Assembly: GCA_945952225.1 (NCBI GenBank)
Contig: CAMFHP010000011.1
Span: 44,156-108,155, forward strand
DNA length: 64,000 nt
Source of the DNA: an uncultured Myxococcaceae bacterium
Lineage (GTDB): Bacteria; Myxococcota_A; Polyangia; Polyangiales; Ga0077539
Direction: 5' to 3'
How positions within the stretch are numbered: position 1 is the first letter of the stretch; each line of letters starts with the position of its first letter. The position numbers and the translations under genes are program-made. A model generated the notes under the pieces. The model worked only from the letters and a program-made list of their open reading frames with translations. It was not told the origin of the DNA and ran no database searches. Below are positions 33,088 through 41,653 of this stretch, piece by piece.

Positions 33088-33167
33088 CCTTCGAGTGGGC
33101 GGAGTACGCCCTCGAACGCGCGGGGTTGCTCCCGCCGCGCCACTGGCACCCGCCACCCGCCGAGTAG
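33042..33167 (+). CDS. -1 frameshift extension of the tail chaperone
   Basis: In the -1 frame relative to the chaperone, the sequence reads LDAAELLDELTFEWAEYAL, then ERAGLLPPRHWHPPPAE, and stops at 33165-33167, five bases before the tape measure ATG. No start codon begins this stretch. A run of five C (33037-33041) within ACG-CCC-CCG is a possible slip site. Lambda G/GT and P2 E/E' use the same strategy. Confidence 0.6.
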   Translation, partial: DHGHPLDAAELLDELTFEWAEYALERAGLLPPRHWHPPPAE

Positions 33168-33171
33168 CACC

Positions 33172-35154
33172 ATGCCCGACGCCGTACTCCGCGTGCGCAC
33201 CGAGGGTGGTGCCGACGCGCTCGCACTCCTCGAAGGCCTCGACCGCGCGCTCGGCCGCTCTCGCTCTCGCCGTAGCGCTGCCACCGCACGGGCTGCGAGC
33301 GATGACGCCCGCTCGTACCGCGCTGCGGGGGATGAGGCCCAGCGCCAGGACCAGCTCGTCACGCGTTCGCGCCTGCGCCACCTCGCGCTGCAGGGCGAGC
33401 AGCAGAAGCGCGCCGTCGCCCTCTACACCGAGATGCACCGGCGCGCGACCGAGGTGCTCTCCGCCGAGATCGGACGGCGCGGTGACCTGACGGACCGTGA
33501 ACGCCGACAGGTCGAAGGCCTCGCGCTCGCGATGGTGCACCAGCACGAGACGGCCGAGCGTCGACGCACGGCCGCGACCGTTCGCGCGGAGCGGGAGCGC
33601 GCGGCGCAGCGGCGGCGCTTCCTCGCGGGGGCGGCCGAGGGCATCGCCGGGGGTGTGCGCCGCGGGGCCGAAATCTTCGCGGAGTACGGCGACGACGTGC
33701 GCGCGAAGCAGCACACGCGTGATGCCGTCGAACTCTCCGCGACGCGCATCGCGGCGAGCGACATCGGCGACGCCGGGGCTTCTTCGCAGCTCCTTGCCGC
33801 GACGCAACGCACGGCCCTCGACACCGGTCTCGACCCTCAAGGTGTCGTCGATGCGCTGGGGACTGCACAGGCCAACTTCTCCGCGCTCGCCGACGCCGCC
33901 GAGCGTGGGACGTACCTCAACGAGGTGCTGCCGATGCTCGCGCGCGCGGCGGTCGCTTCGGGCACGTCGCTCACCGACATGGTGAACGCCGCGGGAGAGT
34001 TCCAGCGCCAGCTCGGAGTCTCGACCGCACAGCTCCCCGTGGCACTCGCGCAGGCAATCCAGGGTGGCCGCCTCGGGAGCATCAGCTTCGGTGACCAGGC
34101 CCGACACATGGGCGTGATCGGCGGTGCAGCTGCGCGCTTCCTCTCGTCGCGGCCGGAGGATGCACTCCAGTCGCTCTCGACCACGAACGCCCTCTTTCAG
34201 TTCGCGGGGCGTGCGGGCGGCGGCGGCGACGTGAGCGCGACGCGCGCGCGGGCCTTCCTCGACAACTTCACCTCGGCGCGTGGTCAGAAGGCCCTGAACA
34301 GCAGGCTCGGCTACAACGTGATGGGCGCCGACGGGCAGATCATCACCCGCGATGGAGAGACGCAGTCGCAGGCCTTCCAGCGCGTGATCCAGGACGTGTA
34401 CGCGCGCTCCCGAGGCAACAGCACGCGCTTCCTCGACACCGTGGCCGGGCAGAACAACCGGTCTCGCACGCTCGGCGACCAGCTCTTTCGCGACCTGCGA
34501 AAGCACGGCGGGCACCTCGGCGACTTCTCCGCGCTCGTGTCTCAGCAGGCGCAGGGGACGGTCGCGAACAGCATCGACGCGCCATTTCGCGCGGTGCACG
34601 CGACTGCGGCCAACGCGCGTTCGCGCCGCGAGGTGCGTGAACTCTACGGGCTCACGAGCTCGGCGAACGACTGGGCACGCGACACCGAAGACCAGCTCGC
34701 CGGCCTTCGTGAGGCGCATCCCCTCGTGGGGCGGGTCGTCGGCGCCGATCCTGTTTCGCGCGCGGCCCTCGACCTCACGAACATGGCCGCCAACGCGGGC
34801 AGCGCGTCGGTGCGGGCACCCGATGCAGGGAGACCGACCACGCGCGCCGCGCTCCAGCTCGCGATCGCACGCGAGCAGGCCTCGGCCTCGATGCAGCGCG
34901 AGTTCTCGCCTGTGGGCCTCGCCTCGATGGACGATGGCGTGCGCGCCTCGATGATGCGCTACCGAACGGCCGAGGGCCTCGCACGACTCCAGCTCCGCGA
35001 CCAGGCACGGGCCGAGGGCCAGAGCACCACGCAGATCTCCGAGGAATCGATCCGACGCCTCGCCGACGAGATCGCGCGCTCGCTGCAGCGCAACCCCGTG
35101 ACCATCTCCGAGCACGACGCGGTGCACGCCGCGACCGTGCGCACGACGCGCTGA
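33172..35154 (+). CDS. tail tape measure protein
   Basis: The 660-aa product is largely helical. Long basic helices lie at the start (LEGLDRALGRSRSRRSAATARA, QRRRFLAGAAEGI). A hydrophobic central part follows (LPMLARAAVASGTSLTDMVNAAGEFQRQL, VALAQAIQGGRLG), and the tail is Gln/Ala/Arg-rich. Size, position after the chaperone, and the pattern QAFQRVIQDVYARSRGN fit a tape measure, which sets tail length. It is short, predicting a short tail. Confidence 0.75.
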   Translation: MPDAVLRVRTEGGADALALLEGLDRALGRSRSRRSAATARAASDDARSYRAAGDEAQRQDQLVTRSRLRHLALQGEQQKRAVALYTEMHRRATEVLSAEIGRRGDLTDRERRQVEGLALAMVHQHETAERRRTAATVRAERERAAQRRRFLAGAAEGIAGGVRRGAEIFAEYGDDVRAKQHTRDAVELSATRIAASDIGDAGASSQLLAATQRTALDTGLDPQGVVDALGTAQANFSALADAAERGTYLNEVLPMLARAAVASGTSLTDMVNAAGEFQRQLGVSTAQLPVALAQAIQGGRLGSISFGDQARHMGVIGGAAARFLSSRPEDALQSLSTTNALFQFAGRAGGGGDVSATRARAFLDNFTSARGQKALNSRLGYNVMGADGQIITRDGETQSQAFQRVIQDVYARSRGNSTRFLDTVAGQNNRSRTLGDQLFRDLRKHGGHLGDFSALVSQQAQGTVANSIDAPFRAVHATAANARSRREVRELYGLTSSANDWARDTEDQLAGLREAHPLVGRVVGADPVSRAALDLTNMAANAGSASVRAPDAGRPTTRAALQLAIAREQASASMQREFSPVGLASMDDGVRASMMRYRTAEGLARLQLRDQARAEGQSTTQISEESIRRLADEIARSLQRNPVTISEHDAVHAATVRTTR

Positions 35155-35158
35155 CCCC

Positions 35159-36031
35159 ATGGCCGACGACTTCACCACGAACCTCGCGCCCTTCGCCTAC
35201 GAGGGCGTCGAGTTCCCCGGCGACGATGTCTCCACGGGCTTCGGGCACGACTCCGCGAAGCATCAGGGGTACGGCATGCGCGGCGCCGACATCGAGACGA
35301 CGGGGCCGAAGCCGGTGTCCGTCACCCTGCGCGCCGTGCTGAAGAACGGGCTCCGCGGCTGGACGGGGCCCACGCTCTTTCCGACGCAGTATGCGCGGCT
35401 TCTACGCGCGTTGGAGACGAGGCCCGAGGGCTACCTCACGCATCCGACACGAGGGCTCATGTCCGTCCACGTCGACGACGTGAAGGAGGCTCTCAATTCG
35501 CGTGAGCGCCGCGGCGTCGAGCTCACCATCGCGGTCACCGAGCAGCGCGGCGAGTCCGAGCTCCTCGACTTCGCGCCCACCTCGACGGCGCCCGACGCCG
35601 CGATGGAGTCAGCTGCTGCCGAGGTCGATGCGTTGGCACCCGCGGGTGCCGCACCGATCACTCCGAGGGTCAACGACGTGCTCACCTACCTCGATGCGTC
35701 GCCCCGCACATACCTCGACACAGCCTCGCGGCTGACAGCGCTCGTGAGCACCATCGAGGCGGCCGACCTTGCTATCGCAGCCGCTCCAGCGTCGACGCAT
35801 GCGTACCGTGCGGCGCTCCGCTCGCTTCTCGCCTCGACGCTGGCGTACCGCGATCGGTACTCGCGGGGCCTTCGAACCGTCGTGGTTCCTGTGGAGATGA
35901 GCCTCGCCCGCGTGGCTGCGCTGCGCGAGGTGTACGGCGATCCGCGCCGCGCCGCGGAGTTGCTCCGAGCAAACGCGATTTCTGATCCCTCGCGCATCCC
36001 CGCGGGCACCCGTCTCACCGTGGTGGGCTGA
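35159..36031 (+). CDS. Mu gpN-like DNA circularisation / tail protein
   Basis: ATG at 35159 gives 290 aa. The N-terminal domain (APFAYEGVEFPGDDVSTGFGHDSAKHQGY, GLRGWTGPTLFPTQYARLLRALE, GYLTHPTRGLMSVHVDDVK) matches the DNA circularisation N family. The last 45 residues (AALREVYGDPRRAAELLRANAI, RIPAGTRLTVV) resemble a LysM-type baseplate end. It forms part of the baseplate hub. Its stop shares bases with the next ATG. Confidence 0.75.
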   Translation: MADDFTTNLAPFAYEGVEFPGDDVSTGFGHDSAKHQGYGMRGADIETTGPKPVSVTLRAVLKNGLRGWTGPTLFPTQYARLLRALETRPEGYLTHPTRGLMSVHVDDVKEALNSRERRGVELTIAVTEQRGESELLDFAPTSTAPDAAMESAAAEVDALAPAGAAPITPRVNDVLTYLDASPRTYLDTASRLTALVSTIEAADLAIAAAPASTHAYRAALRSLLASTLAYRDRYSRGLRTVVVPVEMSLARVAALREVYGDPRRAAELLRANAISDPSRIPAGTRLTVVG

Positions 36032-37200
36032 TGGCGAGCGCGCACGAAGTGGTGGTGCGTATCGGCACCGCGGGTACCGTCGTCCGCGCGTGGGATGAGG
36101 TCTCCATCGTCCGCGACATGCTCGCGGTGGGTTCGCCGTGGACCGTCACGCTCTGGCGCCAGGGACGTTCGGACTCCTGGAACACCATCCGCGACGTCGC
36201 GCGCGGGTTCGCACCCGTGTCCGTCGAGATCGACGGCGCCCCGCAGCTCCGCGGCACCATCGAGCGCATCCGCGACGGTGCCTCACGCGCGGGGGCACCC
36301 CTCACGCTCTCGGGCCGCGATGCGATCGCCGCGGCGCTGGTCTCCGACGTCGACCCGTCGCTGTCGCTTCGCGGTGCCACGCTCGAAGAGGTCGCGGAGC
36401 GCGCGCTCGCACCGCTCGGCCTCGGGGTAGTGATCGGCGCCGACGCCGACGAGGCGCGCGCGATCCAGGCAGGTGCCCGGCCAGGTGCACGCACCACGAA
36501 GCGCACGCGTCGTGGCCACCACGTCGACCGCTTCAAACCGAAGCCCGGCGAGAAGGTGTGGCCGTTCATCGAGTCGCTGTGTCGGCGGCACGGCTTCCTC
36601 GTGTGGTCGGTGCCCTATGGCTCGGGTGCGGGCCTTGTGATCGACCGCCCGGCGTACGACACGCCTGCGACGCAGTCGCTCGTGCGTCGCCGCGTGCGTG
36701 CGTCCGATCGCGAGCTGCTGTGCGAGGGAAACATCCTCTCGGGCTATCGCGACCTCGACCTCACCGAAGTACCCACCACGGTCACCGTGTTCGGGCACGC
36801 GAGCGTGACGTCGCGTGAAGACGCCCGCCACCGTGCCGTAATCCCCAACGCGCGACTCGCGCATGTGCGCGTCGTTGACGCGTACACCCCCCGCCCGCGC
36901 TACCTCCGCGACTCGCGCGCGCGCACCCTGCAGATCGCGGAGCAGCGGGCCCGCCACGAGCTCGCGCGCGCCAACGCTGCGCTGGAGTCGTACGAGGCGA
37001 CGGTGCAGGGCTTCTCGAACGCCGGGCGCCTCTGGACGGCGAACACCATGGTGAACATCGACGACGAGGTCACCGGGGCCACGGGCGCGTGGCTCGTGAC
37101 GCGCGTGACATTCCAGCGGTCTCGCGCCGCCGGCCACACGACGACGCTGCGACTCGTGCCGCGCGGGGCTCTGGTCGTCGAGCCCGACGCGGAGGTGTGA
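36031..37200 (+). CDS. baseplate hub protein, Mu gpP-like
   Basis: The 389-aa product starts HEVVVRIGTAGTVVRAWDEVSI. It contains PLTLSGRDAIAAALVSDVDPS, KPGEKVWPFIESLCRRHGFLVWS, LLCEGNILSGYRDLDL and FGHASVTSREDARH, as in gpP/gpD hub proteins. Such hubs connect the tube to the spike. It is followed by the spike gene after two bases. Confidence 0.75.
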   Translation: MASAHEVVVRIGTAGTVVRAWDEVSIVRDMLAVGSPWTVTLWRQGRSDSWNTIRDVARGFAPVSVEIDGAPQLRGTIERIRDGASRAGAPLTLSGRDAIAAALVSDVDPSLSLRGATLEEVAERALAPLGLGVVIGADADEARAIQAGARPGARTTKRTRRGHHVDRFKPKPGEKVWPFIESLCRRHGFLVWSVPYGSGAGLVIDRPAYDTPATQSLVRRRVRASDRELLCEGNILSGYRDLDLTEVPTTVTVFGHASVTSREDARHRAVIPNARLAHVRVVDAYTPRPRYLRDSRARTLQIAEQRARHELARANAALESYEATVQGFSNAGRLWTANTMVNIDDEVTGATGAWLVTRVTFQRSRAAGHTTTLRLVPRGALVVEPDAEV

Positions 37201-37202
37201 CG

Positions 37203-37736
37203 GTGCTCTCACTCTGGACCGTGACGCGCGCCGCGTTCGACGCGACGTCGAAGCTGCTGCACGCGCAACTCCGCGGCGTCGGCGATGCGGGCGACACCAC
37301 GTCGTCCGAGCCCGTGGACGACGCCGCGGTGCTCTCGCAGCTTGGCATCGCGGTGCGACCCATGATTGCCAGCACGCTCCGTGCGCTGGGGTATCAGGAC
37401 GGCGACGACGTCCTGGTGTTGAAGCTCTGGGACAAGGCCCGGACGCCCACCGACCTCGATACGGGCGAGACGCGGGTCTACGCCGCGGGCGCGATCACCA
37501 CGGCATTGCGGCTCCTCGCGGGTCGCATCGACGTGAACGCCGCGCGGATCAACCTCGGGGGCGGTGCCACCGCGCGCGTCGCTCGCGAGGGCGACACCGT
37601 GCGGGTCACCATCCCCATCGGCACGACGTTCACGGCCACGGTCGGCGGCACGCCAACGACGTTCACCACCGCCGAGGCCGTCGTGTGCAACGGCACGATC
37701 ACCAGCGGCAGCACGCGGGTGCGCGCAGAGGACTGA
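37203..37736 (+). CDS. baseplate spike protein, Mu gp45-like
   Basis: GTG at 37203 gives 177 aa. RINLGGGATARVAREGDTVRVTIP is the spike (gp45/gpV) core, where strands lead into a beta-helix. GLRPM-like and GYQDGDDVLVLKLWD segments precede it. The C-terminus is beta-rich and Thr-heavy (TFTATVGGTPTTFTTAEAVV). It should pierce the outer membrane. Confidence 0.7.
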   Translation: MLSLWTVTRAAFDATSKLLHAQLRGVGDAGDTTSSEPVDDAAVLSQLGIAVRPMIASTLRALGYQDGDDVLVLKLWDKARTPTDLDTGETRVYAAGAITTALRLLAGRIDVNAARINLGGGATARVAREGDTVRVTIPIGTTFTATVGGTPTTFTTAEAVVCNGTITSGSTRVRAED

Positions 37737-38113
37737 TGGCCACCACGACCCGCCAGATCGACGCGACGACCGGTGACCGCGTGATGGCCCGCGCGCTCCG
37801 CACGTGGGCCCGGGCGACGACGCCGGAGCTCGCGATCGTGCAGAACGTTCTGCGCACGCCGCTCGGCAGTGCCGCGCGCGACCCCTCGTACGGCGTCGAG
37901 GGTGTCGACAACGCCACAGCGAATGCCGCCGCCCGTTGGCGGCAGAACGTGCTCGTCGCGCTGTCTCGGTGGATCCGCTCCGGCGTGCTGCGCGATGTCG
38001 ACGTCACCAGCGACGTGCTCCCGCTCCCCGGCGGCGGCGCCGCGCTCGTCTACACCGTGTCGTTCAAGGGCCGCGACGGCCGCCCCCAAAGCTTCGCGGC
38101 CCGTCGCCCCTGA
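37736..38113 (+). CDS. baseplate wedge protein, Mu gp46-like
   Basis: ATG at 37736 gives 125 aa, overlapping the previous stop. TPLGSAARDPSYGVEGVD, NAAARWRQNVLVAL and RSGVLRDVDV with the end LVYTVSFKGRDG are typical of the GP46/gpW-type wedge protein. In Mu the next gene is gp47; here a P63C gene is inserted first. Confidence 0.75.
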   Translation: MATTTRQIDATTGDRVMARALRTWARATTPELAIVQNVLRTPLGSAARDPSYGVEGVDNATANAAARWRQNVLVALSRWIRSGVLRDVDVTSDVLPLPGGGAALVYTVSFKGRDGRPQSFAARRP

Positions 38114-38233
38114 CCTTCGCCAACCTGCGCTGCCGGGATACGCCCGCACGCGGCGCTTCTGCAGCCATGGCCCGGCCCAGCAGCGGATTGCCGTCCGCCG
38201 TGAGGCCTTGCCGTCGATCGGTGACCCTCTCCC

Positions 38234-39115
38234 ATGACTAACGACAAGACGATGCCCACGAGCGAAGCGGGCCGCACCATCCCTCGCGCACTCCGAGAGG
38301 GGACGTTGCGCTTCGGCGCGATCGAGGTTCCCTGCCATGTCCTGCCGGGCGGTGCAGACATCCTGACGAAACGCGGAATCCTGCGCGCATTCGCTGGAGT
38401 CAAGGCAGGCAATTTGGAGCGCTTTCTGGAGCGAATCCCCGGCGATTCCGAGTCGATTCCGCTGGGGCCAAGCATTCGGTTTCGGCTCGCTGAGAACAAC
38501 GCTGTCGCCGAGGGGTACGCCGGAGGTGTGCTCATCGATATCTGCACTAGGTACGTCGAGGCGCTTGCCACTGGTGCGCTTCACCCGAAGCAGGTGCCGC
38601 TCGCCGCTCGGGCGGCCCTGATCGTGACCGCATGCGCGAAGACGGGCATCACCGCTCTGATCTGGGAGGCCACCGGCTACGACCGGATGAAGGCCGGGAA
38701 CGCGCTCCAGGACAAGCTGGCGGCGACGCTGCGGCACGACGCTGCACGGTGGGAGCGCTTGTTCTCCCCCGAGTTCTTCACGGAGATGGCGAAGCTGTTT
38801 CGCCTCAAGCTCGGCGCCGACGGTCGACGTCCCATGGCCTTCGCAGGCTTCCTCGCAGAGTTCTTCTACGAGTGGTTCGACGACGATGTGTACACGGCGG
38901 TGAAGGTGCAGAACCCCCGACGTGAGGAGCTCGGCGGAGAGCGCGAGCACTGTCACCACCAGTTCCTCACTGCCTTCGCGCGTGAGCGCTTTGAGCGTCA
39001 CCAGCGCGACGTGCTCATCCTGATGCGGGCGAGCACAGACCTCACCGACTTCCGCATGCGCTTCGACGCTGCATTCCGCGGAGGCGGCCTTCAACTCTCA
39101 CTCGGAGTGAACTGA
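38234..39115 (+). CDS. P63C-domain protein inserted in the baseplate cluster
   Basis: The 293-aa product has an N-terminal segment (IEVPCHVLPGGADILTKRGILRAF) and a C-terminal P63C domain: FSPEFFTEMAKLFRL, RRPMAFAGFLAEFFYEWF, HCHHQFLTAFARERFERHQRDVLILMRAS. P63C proteins are found in phages and plasmids, often as regulators or antirepressor-like proteins; their activity is not settled. It is separated from gp46 by a 120-base gap that could hold its own promoter. It is less GC-extreme than its neighbours, consistent with separate acquisition. Confidence 0.75.
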   Translation: MTNDKTMPTSEAGRTIPRALREGTLRFGAIEVPCHVLPGGADILTKRGILRAFAGVKAGNLERFLERIPGDSESIPLGPSIRFRLAENNAVAEGYAGGVLIDICTRYVEALATGALHPKQVPLAARAALIVTACAKTGITALIWEATGYDRMKAGNALQDKLAATLRHDAARWERLFSPEFFTEMAKLFRLKLGADGRRPMAFAGFLAEFFYEWFDDDVYTAVKVQNPRREELGGEREHCHHQFLTAFARERFERHQRDVLILMRASTDLTDFRMRFDAAFRGGGLQLSLGVN

Positions 39116-39117
39116 CC

Positions 39118-40671
39118 ATGACCTTCACCGCAGACAGCGCGGCCACGATCCGCGACCGCGCGCTCGCGAACTGGCGCGCGCGCTACCTCGCACGCGGCGA
39201 AGACCTCGACATCACCGAGGGCTCCGACGCGTACAACGAGGTCGACGCGCTCGCGCTGGAGTTCGAGGGCATCGGCCTCGGCGCGCAGGAGGCCGCACAC
39301 CGGGTGCTCCTGCGCTTCGCCGTCGGGCAGGACCTCGACGACTTCGCCGACGACGACGGCACCGCCCGCCAGCCCGCGAGCAGCGCGCGCCGCGTCGTCT
39401 CCGTGTCTGGCCCCGTCTCCTCGACGGTCCCGGTGGGCGGAGCGACCTTCGGCTCCGCGGGCGGGCTGCGCTTCCAGCCCATCGACCCGGCCACGGGTGC
39501 GGTGCTCACGTCGATCGAGACCGACGGCGCCGGTGCGGCGACCGTGGTCTGCCGCTGCACCACCACGGGCGTCATCGGCAACCTCGTCACGGGCACGATC
39601 CTCACCTGGTCGACGGCCCCCGCTGGCTTCGCGGCCACTGGGACGATCGTGTCGAGCGGGAGCTCGCGCGAGGGTGAGGATGCGGAGAGCGACGATTCGC
39701 TGCGCGCGCGCCTCCTCGAACGCCGCAAGGAGCGCCCAGCGTCGGGCAACCGTGCGGACTGGCGTGCGAAGGCGCTGGAGGTCGGGGGCGTGGGCGACTG
39801 CTTCGTGCACCCGTGCCTCGACCCCGCGACGCTTCGATACGAGCTCGGCTGCGCGACACTCGTGCCGGTGAACCCGCGTCCCGCGGCCAACAGCTACGTG
39901 CAGAACGCCGACGGAACCCTCGGCGCAGGCCTCGACCCGGCGTACTCGCGTCGGCCGTCGCAGGACCTCTGCACGACGATCAACCGCTTCATCGACGGCA
40001 CCCACGACGCGGACGGCAACGCGCTCGCGGAGGCGCTGCAGCAGCAGTGGTATCCCGCCACGATTCGTCGAGAGGATTGGGGCGCGGTGCGCCCTGAAGC
40101 GTGGCTTGTCGACGTCACGATTCAGGTACGCGTCGCAGACGACTCGAAGTTCGTGTTCGTGGGGGAGCGCACGATCACCTCGGTGACCGATGCGACACAC
40201 ATCACGCTCAACAGCGGAGCGGGCCTCGGCACGGGCGATTCGCTTGCGGTTCTCTACCCGACTGATGGAACAGGTCTACGAACGGCAATCCGAGGAGGGT
40301 GGTGGCTCTGCACGGTCGCAAGCCGCAGCGGCAACAACATCACCCTCGCCACGCCGCTCCCCTCAACCGTCGGGCTCGCGGGCGCACCGGTTCGCTCGGA
40401 TCCTGGCGTTTGGGCCGAGATCCGGGCGTCCGTGTGCGCGTACTTCGACTCTTTCGGCTCGGGGGACGTGTCTATCCCCGGCCGCAGTTCACGCTTTCCA
40501 CCAACGTCGTGGGGAGCCAACGACACGATCGTGCCCGCTCGGATGCTCACATTCGCGCTCGATGCGAGCACGGTGATCGACGCGGCGGTGGTTGCGCCGA
40601 CCTCTCGTCAGGTGATGCAGGTCGGCTACGTGCCGGTGGTCAACACCCTCACGATCGACCGTCTCACCTGA
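39118..40671 (+). CDS. baseplate J protein, Mu gp47-like
   Basis: The 517-aa product begins SAATIRDRALANWRARY and has AYNEVDALALEFEGIG, LLRFAVGQDLDDFA, GFAATGTIVSSGSSREGEDAESDDSLRARLLERRKE and GNRADWRAKALEVGGVGDCFV, the gp47/baseplate J family pattern. A long insertion in the last third (about 330-450: FVGERTITSVTDATHITLNSG, GNNITLATPLPS) looks like an added beta domain. It ends next to the stop of the inverted lipoprotein gene. Confidence 0.8.
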   Translation: MTFTADSAATIRDRALANWRARYLARGEDLDITEGSDAYNEVDALALEFEGIGLGAQEAAHRVLLRFAVGQDLDDFADDDGTARQPASSARRVVSVSGPVSSTVPVGGATFGSAGGLRFQPIDPATGAVLTSIETDGAGAATVVCRCTTTGVIGNLVTGTILTWSTAPAGFAATGTIVSSGSSREGEDAESDDSLRARLLERRKERPASGNRADWRAKALEVGGVGDCFVHPCLDPATLRYELGCATLVPVNPRPAANSYVQNADGTLGAGLDPAYSRRPSQDLCTTINRFIDGTHDADGNALAEALQQQWYPATIRREDWGAVRPEAWLVDVTIQVRVADDSKFVFVGERTITSVTDATHITLNSGAGLGTGDSLAVLYPTDGTGLRTAIRGGWWLCTVASRSGNNITLATPLPSTVGLAGAPVRSDPGVWAEIRASVCAYFDSFGSGDVSIPGRSSRFPPTSWGANDTIVPARMLTFALDASTVIDAAVVAPTSRQVMQVGYVPVVNTLTIDRLT

Positions 40672-41280
40672 TCACGGGCACGCGAAGTTGTCGTCCGCCG
40701 ACGTGAAGCAGATGCATGCCGTCGCGGGATTGTACCCGACGGCCGCACACGCGACTCGGTTGGGATGGCAGTTCGGCTCGGCCACCCGAGGCATCGCCGG
40801 TGGGATGTAGCAACGAGCAAGGTCCTCCATCGGGTTGAAGTTCCTGCGCGTGTACTGCGTGCGCCAGAGTGTCGTGCACCACGCGTCGAGCACGTCGCTT
40901 CGCGCAACGTCGCCGGTGCCGTCGCAGTCGTCGTCGAGGCCGTTGCAGCGCTCGGTCGCACCGGGGTGTCGCTGCGCATCGGCGTCGTCGCAGTCGGGAC
41001 CGCGCGCGCACCCCGCGCCGTAGCCGTCGCCGTCGCGGTCAACGCATGTCGGTGGCGCGTCGGGAGCAGCATCCGCGGAGGCCTCGCTCGCCACGTCGAC
41101 CGCGACCTCGAGGTCGGCCACCGCATCGGTCGCATCCACCACCGCAGGAGCGTCGGGCGTCGAAGCGTCGGGCGCGACGTCGGCCGACGGAGTGTCAGCG
41201 GGCGCGTCTGGGGCGGATGAAGAAGGAGTCGCGCTGCAGGCGACGAGCATGAGGGCGAAGACGGCTGCGAGGTGGCGCAT
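40672..41280 (-). CDS. lipoprotein with metal-binding repeat, inverted
   Basis: The minus-strand ATG at 41280 gives 202 aa. MRHLAAVFALMLVACS is a lipoprotein signal with lipobox LVAC (C15). Residues about 17-75 are an Asp/Ala/Pro-rich linker. CVDRDGDGYGAGCARGPDCDDADAQ and CNGLDDDCDG form the Ca-binding-type repeat typical of Myxococcota surface proteins. The C-terminal 60 residues have several Cys. It opposes the tail genes and abuts the gp47 stop. It looks like a lysogenic conversion gene acting at the cell surface. Confidence 0.75.
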   Translation of the reverse strand: MRHLAAVFALMLVACSATPSSSAPDAPADTPSADVAPDASTPDAPAVVDATDAVADLEVAVDVASEASADAAPDAPPTCVDRDGDGYGAGCARGPDCDDADAQRHPGATERCNGLDDDCDGTGDVARSDVLDAWCTTLWRTQYTRRNFNPMEDLARCYIPPAMPRVAEPNCHPNRVACAAVGYNPATACICFTSADDNFACP

Positions 41281-41374
41281 CGACCGAAAGGGTACGGTGC
41301 AGGCGGGAGCCGTGTCACTCCCGGTGCGCGCTGGGGCGACGCAAGTGCCCTGTGGTAGCGTCTTCGAGGTCAGC

Positions 41375-41653
41375 ATGAACGTGCGAACTGACATCGAGCT
41401 CGAAGGCGGTGCGACCCTTCCAACTTCGCTCTGGAACGACCCCGAGAAGGGCGGACTCTGGTTCGCAAATGTCGCGTCGTTCGTCGCCGCGCGCGGCGGC
41501 GTCGGCCTCGACACAATCGGCCCGTTCGCCTCCGAGCGAGATGCGCGCGCGTGGCTCTTCGGCTGTGTCGAGCGAGAGTTCGGGATGCTCCGAGCGGTGC
41601 ACCGCGAGATCATGATCGCGGACGACCGAACTCCTGCTCCACATCCCCGCTGA
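41375..41653 (+). CDS. small hypothetical protein (92 aa)
   Basis: ATG at 41375 (MNVRTDIELEGGATLP) gives 92 aa with SLWNDPEKGGLWFANV and DARAWLFGCVEREFGML. It has no membrane segment or known motif. Its 3' end overlaps the 3' end of the opposing endonuclease gene by 44 bases. It is divergent from the lipoprotein gene, with a 94-base shared upstream region. Real but of unknown function. Confidence 0.5.
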   Translation: MNVRTDIELEGGATLPTSLWNDPEKGGLWFANVASFVAARGGVGLDTIGPFASERDARAWLFGCVEREFGMLRAVHREIMIADDRTPAPHPR

